Both the position numbers and the translations under genes were made by a program. From an uncultured Eubacterium sp. (GTDB lineage Bacteria > Bacillota > Clostridia > Peptostreptococcales > Anaerovoracaceae), in contig CAMOGZ010000074.1 of NCBI GenBank assembly GCA_946614405.1, forward strand, positions 1 to 7,115: a stretch of 7,115 nucleotides of DNA, in the 5' to 3' direction. This document shows, one piece after another, positions 1 to 6,248 of this stretch (the stretch's first letter is position 1; the number at the start of each line of letters is the position of its first letter). The notes under the pieces were generated by a model. The model had not been told where the DNA came from, made no database searches, and worked only from the letters and a program-made list of their open reading frames with translations.

Positions 1-306
1 GGACGAGCTGACAACATAGGCCTCCCAGCCAAAGCAGACGGGGATTCCCAGCTCCTCACCGATCTCCCGGATCGCCGCAAGCAGTGTGTCATTCTCATTA
101 GCCGGAAGGATGAAGTCCACCCCCGCAAAGGCTTTCCGGGATTCTTCATCCCCCGCCGCAAGCTCCATACAGAGAAAGCGGTCTGCAAGACCGCTTGCCG
201 GAGCCCCGGGGTCCCGGTCGATCAGCAGCGTCTCCATGCCGGCGAAATGTGCCAGCAGGCAGGCTTCCGTCCCCTGTAATTTTCCTCCGATGATGGCTAC
301 TTTCAT
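1..306 (-). CDS. pylC: PylC, 3-methylornithine:L-lysine ligase (partial, N-terminal 102 residues)
   Basis: PylC is the ATP-grasp ligase of the second step of pyrrolysine synthesis: it joins (3R)-3-methyl-D-ornithine, made by PylB, to the epsilon-amino group of L-lysine. Only the first 102 codons are present; the frame is open to the window edge, so roughly 260 residues of the C-terminal ATP-grasp part are expected outside. What is visible is an N-terminal nucleotide-binding-like fold: MKVAIIGGKLQG at residues 1-12, an acidic residue after a beta strand (LLIDRD, 27-32), LPANEND at 67-73 and a FGWEAY stretch at 92-97, a pattern I recognise from PylC proteins. The ATG (306-304) overlaps the pylB TGA (305-303) as ATGA, and a GAGG ribosome site lies about 10 bases upstream inside pylB, so it is translationally coupled to pylB. 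The immediate pylB neighbour makes PylC much more likely than another carbamoyl-phosphate-synthase-like ligase. Confidence 0.92.
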   Translation of the reverse strand, partial: MKVAIIGGKLQGTEACLLAHFAGMETLLIDRDPGAPASGLADRFLCMELAAGDEESRKAFAGVDFILPANENDTLLAAIREIGEELGIPVCFGWEAYVVSSS

Positions 307-1319
307 TTCCGAAGTACCTCATTCATATAATCAATATACTCCCGGCGGGTGGCGATCCGAAGTCCCATCTCCCCGAGGATCCGGGATGCTTCTTCGATGG
401 TCCTGCCGCCGGTATCAACGTCCATTACGCTGTGGGCCACACCCATGAGTCCCGACATAGGCGGAATAATGGATGTGATCAGATTGGCCCCGGCATCGAT
501 GCGGTCCTTCAGGCCGCTGATGCCATCCACGTCCAGAGACGCGGGGATCAGTGCCTCGGGATAAAGGCTGCGCATGAGTCCGATGATCTTCAGTTCTCTG
601 CTTCGGTCCGGGGTCTCGCTGTGCTCCATGGGGCTTCCCTCCTGGGGCACAAAGCTCATAACGCGGCATTGCCGGGCCCCGATCTCGCCCATGGTAAGCA
701 GGGAATCCGCGACGTCCTCGCTGGTCTCTCCCACTCCCGCCAGAAGCCCTTCCTCGATGAGCATTCCGCTGTCCCGGGCATAGAGCTTGGCGTTCATTCT
801 CTCGTCATAGTCCTGCCCGATCCGCAGTTTCCCGAAAAGGTCACGGTTATGAGTCTCCTGGTACAAAGCATACCAGTCCGCTCCTGCCTCCCGCAGTTTG
901 TCGATCACCTCATGGCTCACCACGCCCGGGGATACCATCACCGGGGTACCGTAATCCTGCTTGATGGTCCTCACGATATTGGCGAATGTGGCAAAGGCCT
1001 CCTGGTGATACAGAGGATCTTCTCCAGTGGTGAGGTCGATGAGATCCACCCCGGAGTCGATAAGGGCTTTGGCGTAGGCCAGAGCTTCCTCTTCGCTCTT
1101 CCGATAGCGTTCGATCCCGTTATCCCTGCGGAAGTAACAGAAGTTGCAGTTGTTTCTGCAATATGTTGAAAAATAGACGAATCCGTAGGCAAAGATCTTA
1201 TCTCCCTGGATCTTGCTGCGGATCCTTCTGGCATTCTGAAACAGCTCGTCAGAAACCGCCGGATCCTCACTGTCAAGGATCCGGACGATTTCATCTCTGC
1301 TGAAATTGTTCTTGTCCAT
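303..1319 (-). CDS. pylB: PylB, methylornithine synthase (radical SAM)
   Basis: PylB is a radical SAM mutase that converts L-lysine into (3R)-3-methyl-D-ornithine, the first step of pyrrolysine biosynthesis. The 338-residue product is close to the length known for the family. It carries the radical SAM cluster motif CxxxCxxC as C54, C58 and C61 in YFSTYCRNNCNFCYF, followed by RRDN. A TTGEDP stretch (97-102) fits the region following the second strand, where radical SAM enzymes bind SAM. The C-terminal part has the conserved-looking SLDVDGISGL and IIPPMSGLMGVAHS stretches. Biotin synthase-like and HydE-like enzymes are relatives, but the neighbouring pylC and the two amber-containing methyltransferases settle the call. 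The ATG at 1319 lies one base after the activase TAA, with a GAGG-type ribosome site inside the end of that gene; the stop overlaps pylC by four bases. It is therefore part of a single polycistronic message with the corrinoid genes. Confidence 0.94.
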   Translation of the reverse strand: MDKNNFSRDEIVRILDSEDPAVSDELFQNARRIRSKIQGDKIFAYGFVYFSTYCRNNCNFCYFRRDNGIERYRKSEEEALAYAKALIDSGVDLIDLTTGEDPLYHQEAFATFANIVRTIKQDYGTPVMVSPGVVSHEVIDKLREAGADWYALYQETHNRDLFGKLRIGQDYDERMNAKLYARDSGMLIEEGLLAGVGETSEDVADSLLTMGEIGARQCRVMSFVPQEGSPMEHSETPDRSRELKIIGLMRSLYPEALIPASLDVDGISGLKDRIDAGANLITSIIPPMSGLMGVAHSVMDVDTGGRTIEEASRILGEMGLRIATRREYIDYMNEVLRK

Positions 1320-1320
1320 A

Positions 1321-3141
1321 TTAAAACCTCATGGCCATCATATATTCATTCTGGAACTCCGGTTCCGTGGCCAGCTGTATGTGTTCGATGCTGCGGACGC
1401 AGTCCTCCGCCTCCTTCTGGAACTTCCGGGAAAGGAGGATCATAGAGGCGCCGATGCCGGCGGAATTGCCCAGAGAGAAGATCTTCTCTTCCGGGATCTT
1501 CGGCAGAAGTCCGATATTGATGGCGCTGGATTTGCTGATATAGTTTCCGAAAGCCCCGGCAATGCTGATCCTTGACAGGCTCTCATCGGTGACTCCGATG
1601 ACGTTCATCATGATCCGGAAACCGGCGGATATGGCAGCCTTGGCAAGCTGTACCTCGCGGATGTCTTTCTGGGTGATGAGGACATCCGGATTCTCGCCTT
1701 TTCCGTCGTAGAGGACGAAATCATTGACTCCGTCTTCGGAGCGGACGCAGGCGATCAGCTTCTCCGGAACACCCTTCTTTGCCAGGCGGTCCGGCGGCAG
1801 AAGCCGCCCGTTCTTATCCACGATCTTGCAGCGGATCAGTTCGCCTACGGCATCGATGATGCCGGAGCCGCAGATCCCGATGGGAATCTCGTCTCCGATG
1901 ATGCCAAGTTCCACACCCTCTTCCGACAGAGTGACCTTCTCGATGGCACCGGCTGCAGCACGCATTCCCTGGCGGATGGAACTGCCCTCAAAGGCCGGTC
2001 CCGCCGCGGTGGAGCAGCAGACTGCCTTACCGTTTCCGGAGGCCACCAGTTCTCCGTTGGTACCGATGTCGATGAAGAGATGCCCCTCATCCCGGTCCAT
2101 GAGATCCGTGGTGATCACGCCGGCGGTGATATCCGAGCCAACATGACCGGCGATGTTGGAAACAAGGTAGCATTCCGCCATCTCATTTCCTCTGAGCCCA
2201 AAGGCCGCAGCTCTCTCCGTGATCCCGTCGATGTAGATCGGTGAGAAGGGAGAGACGGAAAGCTGCTCCGGATCCACTCCGGCAAAAATGCAGCTCATGG
2301 TCGTATTTCCAACCACCGTGAAACGATAGATGTTCTCACGGCGGATCTTATTTTCTTTTTCAAATGTATCAATGGACTCATTGATACGGGAAAGCAGCAT
2401 GTCGTGGAGTCTGCCGAGGTTGTCGGCTTTGTTCTCCATGACGTAGGTGATGCGGGAGATCACATCGGCTCCGTAAGGGCCCTGGGGGTTCGTGAAGGCA
2501 TCCACTGCAATGGACCTGGCCGTGGCAAGATCCCAGAGCATGACTACCACGGTGGTGGTTCCGATGTCCACGGCTACGCCGTAGCACCGGCTGCTGCAGT
2601 CTCCCGGCTCGCAGTCGATGACCTTGCCATCCCGAAGGGTCAGTGTCATATCCCGGCGCTCCCGAAGGATCTGAGGGATCTTCCGATAGGCCGCGATGGT
2701 GAACTCTGCTTCTGTATCGCCCAAAGCCTCCCGGATCCGGTCCTCATCACTTTCGGACTCTTTCAGCGTGGTCTCCGGGATCTGGAGATAGACCTTGCGG
2801 ATCCCACTGTCCGGAGTGAATCCCTCCGGAAGCCGGATCAGTTTCCGCTTCCGTGCCGCCGTAGTGTAGGTATCCGGCAGTTCCACCACCAGGTCCTCTG
2901 TCACATGATGGCAGCAGGCCAGACGGATCCCGCTCTGTATATCCTCTTCACTGAGTTTGCCGTGAGGATCCTCGCACTCATCCGCAGACCCTGAGACGAT
3001 CTTCACACGGCATTTGCCGCATGTCCCTGCTCCGCTGCAGTTTCCGTCGATGGCAACGCCGGCGCAGGCTGCCGCCTCCAGGACGGTCATACCCGGCTCT
3101 GCATCCCATGTGATCCCTTCCGGCATAAACGTGATTCTCAT
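1321..3141 (-). CDS. Corrinoid activation protein, 2Fe-2S ferredoxin plus ASKHA domain (RACo/RamQ type)
   Basis: This protein is predicted to reactivate corrinoid methyl carriers. It would use ATP to drive reduction of inactive Co(II) to the Co(I) state that accepts methyl groups. The 606-residue product begins with a plant-type 2Fe-2S ferredoxin domain: C35, C41, C44 and a fourth ligand at C76 or C77 (Cx5Cx2C, then about 31 residues, then C). After a linker and middle domain (about 90-185) comes an ASKHA-like ATPase core: VDIGTTT (191-197), VVGNTT (276-281), IDIGTNGE (357-364), GPAFEG (381-386), GICGSGIID (422-430) and AGAFGNYI (528-535). This is the bacterial RACo/RamQ layout; archaeal RamA instead carries its iron-sulfur clusters at the C terminus. 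The ATG overlaps the previous TGA (ATGA), with AAGGAG five bases upstream. Its place directly after the corrinoid protein and its helper makes the MttC/MtbC-type carrier its likely target. The exact symbol (ramQ, raco) is not certain, so it is left blank. Confidence 0.9.
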   Translation of the reverse strand: MRITFMPEGITWDAEPGMTVLEAAACAGVAIDGNCSGAGTCGKCRVKIVSGSADECEDPHGKLSEEDIQSGIRLACCHHVTEDLVVELPDTYTTAARKRKLIRLPEGFTPDSGIRKVYLQIPETTLKESESDEDRIREALGDTEAEFTIAAYRKIPQILRERRDMTLTLRDGKVIDCEPGDCSSRCYGVAVDIGTTTVVVMLWDLATARSIAVDAFTNPQGPYGADVISRITYVMENKADNLGRLHDMLLSRINESIDTFEKENKIRRENIYRFTVVGNTTMSCIFAGVDPEQLSVSPFSPIYIDGITERAAAFGLRGNEMAECYLVSNIAGHVGSDITAGVITTDLMDRDEGHLFIDIGTNGELVASGNGKAVCCSTAAGPAFEGSSIRQGMRAAAGAIEKVTLSEEGVELGIIGDEIPIGICGSGIIDAVGELIRCKIVDKNGRLLPPDRLAKKGVPEKLIACVRSEDGVNDFVLYDGKGENPDVLITQKDIREVQLAKAAISAGFRIMMNVIGVTDESLSRISIAGAFGNYISKSSAINIGLLPKIPEEKIFSLGNSAGIGASMILLSRKFQKEAEDCVRSIEHIQLATEPEFQNEYMMAMRF

Positions 3142-3860
3142 AATGTCTCCTTATTCTTTCTGGCCCGCACCACGCAGAACTCGCATCCCCTGTGGTTGCC
3201 TACGCACTGCAGACACTCCGGTTCCGGCATCAGATCGTAGTCTCCATCCAGGACGAAGAACAGACCGGATATGGATTTCTGGGGGATCATCAGTCCGCTC
3301 TCCTTGATCCTGACGCCGATGCGGGAGGAATCCAGCACCTGTCCGAATTTCTTGGTATCGATCACGGGCATGCCAAAGTACCCCGGACCAAATTCCGGAG
3401 TAAGCTGCAGGCCATGGTCCTTACCGAATCGCTCCTCCATGTCCTTCTTCAGTTTCAGGATCAGCACGTCGGTCCCGGCGTCCACATAACTGGTCCCCCA
3501 GATGTCGGCGTAGAGGAAGTCCATGATGTTCTCTTCACTGGAGAAATACATCTCCCCCACGGTCAGCATGTAAATATAGATCCCCTTCACCACATCATCC
3601 GGGATCTGATGAAAGTAATTGCAGGTGAGGATGGTCCCATCTGCATCGATCTCCCCATTATGATAGGATTCCGGTCCGTAGAAGGAAACCAATGCCTGAA
3701 TATTGATGCCGTCCAGGCCGTCTTCTCTGACCTTGCGTCCCATGTCCATCATCTTCTGATGCTTGCGTGTGGTGAGGTCAAACTTGCAGGAATCGATAAA
3801 CCTCTGTTCCGCGTAAGGGTAAGTCTCCTGCTCTTCGATGTGTAATAATCTGGGATTCAT
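3138..3860 (-). CDS. MetH activation-domain-like protein with C-terminal four-cysteine motif
   Basis: This 240-residue protein resembles the stand-alone 'vitamin B12-dependent methionine synthase activation domain' proteins found beside corrinoid methyltransferases in anaerobes. In MetH this domain binds SAM and helps restore inactive cobalamin. The supporting signs are the GPGY turn (158-161) followed by a proline at 165, then LDSSRIGVRIKESGLMIP (176-193) and QKSISG (194-199), which match the typical 'LD..kiGv.lteS.mMiP.KSvsgi' run of the family. The last 25 residues carry C216, C219, C226 and C229 (CxxCx6CxxC), which could hold an iron-sulfur cluster or zinc. E156 stands where MetH has the SAM-binding arginine of its RxxxGY motif, so SAM binding is doubtful. 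The ATG overlaps the corrinoid gene TGA (ATGA), and its own TGA overlaps the activase ATG, which suggests coupled production with both. The family is fairly sure; the role as an assistant in corrinoid reactivation is inferred from position. Confidence 0.78.
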   Translation of the reverse strand: MNPRLLHIEEQETYPYAEQRFIDSCKFDLTTRKHQKMMDMGRKVREDGLDGINIQALVSFYGPESYHNGEIDADGTILTCNYFHQIPDDVVKGIYIYMLTVGEMYFSSEENIMDFLYADIWGTSYVDAGTDVLILKLKKDMEERFGKDHGLQLTPEFGPGYFGMPVIDTKKFGQVLDSSRIGVRIKESGLMIPQKSISGLFFVLDGDYDLMPEPECLQCVGNHRGCEFCVVRARKNKETL

Positions 3861-4531
3861 TCTTCTTCCTTTTTCTTCTTCTCGATCAGGATCATTGCCA
3901 CCCGTACCGCGTCCAGCGCATTCTCGCTATACCCGTCTGCTCCGATCTTACGCGCCCAGCGCGAAGTACAGGGAGCTCCCCCGACCATTGTGATAAATCG
4001 ATCTTTCGCTTCTGTTTCCACCAGAAGCTTCTCCAGTTTCTTCTGTTCTGCAAGGGTGGATGTGAGGAGTGCTGAGGTGCCGATGATATCGGCATTATAT
4101 TCCTTCGCTTTCTCCAGGATCGTCTCCACCGGGACTTCACAGCCAAGATCATAAACCTTGAATCCGGCGGTCCGGAGGGTGGATGCCACAATTCCTTTCC
4201 CTATGTCATGGACATCCCCTGCCACGGTGGCAAGCACCACAGTGCCTCTTACCGGAGCAACTTCCTCGCGTTTCTCATTCAGGATCCCCAGGATCTCATC
4301 TGTGATATTCTTCATAACCTGGGCAGCATAAATCAGCTCGGGCAAAGATATGATTCCCTTATCAAACCGTTCCCCCAGCTGCTCGTTTCCGGCACTATAT
4401 CCTTTTACAAGAAGGTCCAGAAGGTCCATATCCTGCTCTTTCGCCATAGCAAGAACCTCATTCGCCTTCGTCTCATTTGCTTCCATGATGGCTTCTGCTG
4501 CTTCTTGATATAACGCCTGCTTATCGATCAC
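3857..4531 (-). CDS. Methylamine corrinoid protein (MttC/MtbC type)
   Basis: This small cytoplasmic carrier holds a cobamide cofactor, accepts a methyl group from a methylamine:corrinoid methyltransferase, and hands it on to a second methyltransferase. The 224 residues form the two usual domains. The first is an N-terminal helical cap domain (about 1-90) with the family sequence LVKGYSAGNEQLGERFDKG (41-59), followed by LPELIYAAQVMK. The second is a Rossmann-like B12-binding domain with DVHDIGKG (106-113; D106, H108 and G111 form DxHxxG, H108 being the lower cobalt ligand), GTSALLT (151-157) and GGAPCT (184-189). The start is GTG at 4531-4529, chosen because AGGAGG (4544-4539) sits seven bases upstream. 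It opens the five-gene operon and is separated from mtbB by 277 bases. Sequence inspection alone cannot decide whether its natural partner is MttB, MtbB or both, so no symbol is given. Confidence 0.93.
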   Translation of the reverse strand: MIDKQALYQEAAEAIMEANETKANEVLAMAKEQDMDLLDLLVKGYSAGNEQLGERFDKGIISLPELIYAAQVMKNITDEILGILNEKREEVAPVRGTVVLATVAGDVHDIGKGIVASTLRTAGFKVYDLGCEVPVETILEKAKEYNADIIGTSALLTSTLAEQKKLEKLLVETEAKDRFITMVGGAPCTSRWARKIGADGYSENALDAVRVAMILIEKKKKEEE

Positions 4532-4538
4532 TTACCTG

Positions 4539-4544
4539 CCTCCT
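4539..4544 (-). promoter_or_regulatory. Ribosome binding site of the corrinoid protein gene
   Basis: AGGAGG on the minus strand lies seven bases before a GTG. It is the strongest Shine-Dalgarno match near the gene and fixes GTG rather than a later ATG as the start. Confidence 0.8.
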
Positions 4545-4559
4545 GATTCAAAATTAATA

Positions 4560-4588
4560 ATTATACATTATCATCTTACCACAACCGC
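4560..4588 (-). promoter_or_regulatory. Candidate sigma-A promoter for the corrinoid/activase/pyl operon
   Basis: A perfect TATAAT hexamer (4565-4560) sits 28 bases before the GTG start of the corrinoid gene, in an AT-rich stretch just downstream of a terminator-like hairpin. Upstream, about 15-17 bases away, is only a weak -35 candidate (GGTTGT or GCGGTT, around 4581-4588). A TG directly precedes the hexamer without the spacer base of a true extended -10. The position is right for restarting transcription at the five-gene operon, but the -35 is poor, so a regulator may be needed or the operon may also be read from upstream. Confidence 0.4.
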
Positions 4589-4611
4589 GCTTTTTCTGGA
4601 AGACAAAGTAA

Positions 4612-4641
4612 GAAAATGGCATAGAAATCTATGCCATTTTC
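4612..4641 (-). terminator. Perfect 13-bp hairpin, probable intrinsic terminator
   Basis: The arms 4612-4624 and 4629-4641 are exact reverse complements (gaaaatggcatag and ctatgccattttc) around a four-base loop. The core of eight pairs is flanked by an A4 run on one side and a T4 run on the other. On the minus strand the stem ends in CCATTTTC followed by TTACTTTG, a U-rich tail, which suits an intrinsic terminator after mttB-mtbB. The symmetry would also let it work on the plus strand. The stem is not very GC-rich, so partial readthrough into the next operon is possible. Confidence 0.6.
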
Positions 4642-4808
4642 GTCAAATCATGTTCATTTGCGTCTATCATTCCGGCCTCTAGCGATACCCTCACTCTCTA
4701 CTCCTTGCAGAGGGCTCCGGGCCCCGCCTTCGGAACTACTCCTTGCAGAACCGCCGGCGATCGCCTGGCAGATGAATGCGCAAAACATATTGTTTATCAG
4801 ATCTCTGA
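4642..4808. repeat. Intergenic repeat-like element between mtbB and the corrinoid gene
   Basis: This gap contains no convincing conventional gene but is clearly structured. It holds two direct repeats (see separate entry), a 10-base palindrome ggcgatcgcc (4756-4765), a GC-rich segment (4712-4730), and ends against the 13-bp hairpin at 4612-4641. On the minus strand one frame reads AGPGALCKE, then TAG, then continues through SLEAGMIDANEHD and KMA to a second TAG (4631-4629) inside the hairpin. I associate this pattern with dispersed repeats in Lachnospiraceae and related genomes that annotators often call as small hypothetical proteins. That link is from memory and not checked. A mini-ORF from GTG at 4694 with AAGGAG six bases upstream can be drawn but is not supported as a gene. 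Confidence 0.5.
4698..4749. repeat. Pair of 14-bp direct repeats
   Basis: The sequence ctactccttgcaga occurs at 4698-4711 and again at 4736-4749, a spacing of 38 bases from start to start. Read on the minus strand each copy contains AAGGAG, a ribosome-site-like hexamer, followed by TAG. The intervening segment is GC-rich (gggctccgggcccc). The repeats belong to the larger intergenic element and may be internal duplications within it. Confidence 0.75.
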
Positions 4809-6212
4809 TTATTTGATACCAGCTCTCTCCTTGAACTTTTCAACGGAGTTGATCTTGATACCAAGCGCTTCAGCAATTCTGAATTTCGCGGCCATACCGT
4901 TGTTCTCCTCAGCACATGGCTCTACATGTGCAAGGCCCAGACCCTTGTCTGTACGAACGTCGGTCATGGTTACGACATCGTGGAGATCTTCTACAGAGAC
5001 TCCCAGCTTCTCGGCAACATAAGCTTTCGCTTCATCGATCTTCATTCTCTTTGACATCTGCATACGCAGTACCAGATCTCCGGCAGTACGTACGCCGCCC
5101 ATTCCTGCACAGATCGCGTGAGTTGCCTCAGCTCCGATAGGATCACCTACGCCTACCTAGAACCCGTCGACTTTACCGATCTCTACCAGTGCCTTGTCTG
5201 CTCTGGAGAGGGTGTCGCTGGGCATATTCTCGGTCATCGGTGTTCCGCAGACGCCCATTCCTACGTCTGCATGGACCGGGATCTCAGCAACATCGGTACA
5301 AGCCTTGACGAATGTGATAACTCTTGCAATGTTCCATGGGAACGACTTGTTGCAGTTGGTATTGACAACGACACCGAAGATGTCTGCGCCTGCCTTCTCG
5401 GCGATCTTGACCTGCTTATGCGGATACATTCCGGCAAGTCTCTGGCCGTCATACTTCAGTTTGCCGTGCATTCCCAGAACGAATTCTCCTGCCATACCGA
5501 CTTCAACGGCAAGATCCGGGAATCTGCGTTTGATCTCTTCGGTAGCCTTCAGAGCTGCCAGGAAGTCTGCGTCTCCTGCGGCGCCGCAGGTATCCAGGTT
5601 GATGCCGTCTGCACCAACATCATATGCCTGCTCTGCCACAAACAGGATGTCCTTTACGGACAGATCCACAGCTTCTTCCTGTGCTGCCAAAGCTTCCTTG
5701 ATCTTTCCTTCCGGGAGAAGTGTCGCCCAGTTCCCCACCGGACCGTCCGGTTCCGTATAGAACCCCAGATCCGGCATGCCTCCGAAGAACAGCGGCATAG
5801 TGCTGATATTCAGAGCCTGTTTCAGGGTGCTTGCATCACGCTTGGCGACACCCTTGGCGGTCTTGTAGTTGTAGTCTGTGTTTCCGACGTCAACGGAGTC
5901 GCAACCCAGAACTCTCTCGTAGATCAGGACCTCGGTCTCCTTGACCACCGGAAGCTGACTCTTTACATTGATCTTGTAGCCGCCGGAGTCATTGGTCAGA
6001 ACGATCTGTTTCCCCGGCTCTACGCCTACAACGGTTCCCGGCATGGTGATGATCTCATAGAGTTTCTCGAAATCCTCTTCGCTGAGGGGATCGATCTTGC
6101 CTCTCATGACGGCATCATCAATACCCGCCTGCATGTCGGCACGGATCTCTTCTTCGGTCATATACAGACCGGATCCGTCACCCATGCGAGTGAAATACTT
6201 CTTATCACCCAT
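4809..6212 (-). CDS. mtbB: MtbB, dimethylamine:corrinoid methyltransferase with in-frame amber (pyrrolysine) codon
   Basis: MtbB moves a methyl group from dimethylamine to the Co(I) corrinoid of its partner protein, releasing monomethylamine. The frame is interrupted once by TAG at 5157-5159, read here as pyrrolysine at residue 352; 351 residues precede it and 115 follow, ending in TAA. The total of 467 equals the length I recall for Methanosarcina MtbB, whose pyrrolysine is at 356. Recognisable stretches are GADGINLDTCGAAGDADF (200-217), AVEVGMAGEFVLGMHGK (235-251), NTNCNKSFPWN (284-294), and HADVGMGVCGTPMTENMPSDTLSRADKA ending shortly before the TAG; after it come VGVGDPIGAEATHAICAG and MGGVRTAGD. 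The start is the ATG at 6212-6210, nine bases after AAGGGAGGT. A TTG at 6233 would place that ribosome site inside the coding sequence, and the ATG at 6221 is too close to it. It lies 36 bases downstream of mttB and is probably cotranscribed. Confidence 0.95.
5157..5159 (-). other. In-frame amber codon of mtbB, pyrrolysine site
   Basis: The codon context is GAC-GGG-TTC-TAG-GTA-GGC-GTA. The same frame stays open for 115 codons after the TAG and keeps the MtbB family sequence. The pyl genes downstream supply the machinery. A five-pair hairpin with one G-U pair (5150-5146 with 5141-5137) begins six bases after the TAG on the message; it is small and may be chance. Confidence 0.93.
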
Positions 6213-6221
6213 GTATCGCAT

Positions 6222-6230
6222 ACCTCCCTT
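6222..6230 (-). promoter_or_regulatory. Ribosome binding site of mtbB
   Basis: AAGGGAGGT on the minus strand lies nine bases before the ATG at 6212. It decides that start over the TTG at 6233, which it would follow directly, and over the ATG at 6221, which abuts it. Confidence 0.75.
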
Positions 6231-6248
6231 CAAGTATAGCCGAATTGA

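Noticed and set aside
432..1169. Open frame of 245 codons on the plus strand opposite pylB.
   Set aside because: Its protein sequence is low-complexity and histidine-rich, with no recognisable domain, and it is fully antisense to pylB.
3192..3845. Open frame of 217 codons on the plus strand opposite the MetH-like gene.
   Set aside because: It is antisense to a gene with clear family features and shows no domain of its own.
4629..4694. A 21-codon gene with a GTG start and AAGGAG upstream on the minus strand.
   Set aside because: It is very short, ends inside the hairpin, and is better explained as part of a repeat element; kept as a finding and not as a coding feature.
4698..4749. The two direct repeats as a CRISPR array or phage attachment site.
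   Set aside because: There are only two 14-base units with 24 bases between them, no cas genes and no integrase; neither interpretation is supported.
4642..4808. A tRNA-Pyl gene in the gap.
   Set aside because: I looked for the CUCUAAA-type anticodon loop and a short tRNA fold on both strands and found neither; the segment does not form a cloverleaf by eye.
5118..6239. Long open frame of 373 codons on the plus strand opposite mtbB.
   Set aside because: It lies exactly antisense to a well-supported gene, has no family resemblance and no proper ribosome site; it is a by-product of the codon bias of mtbB.
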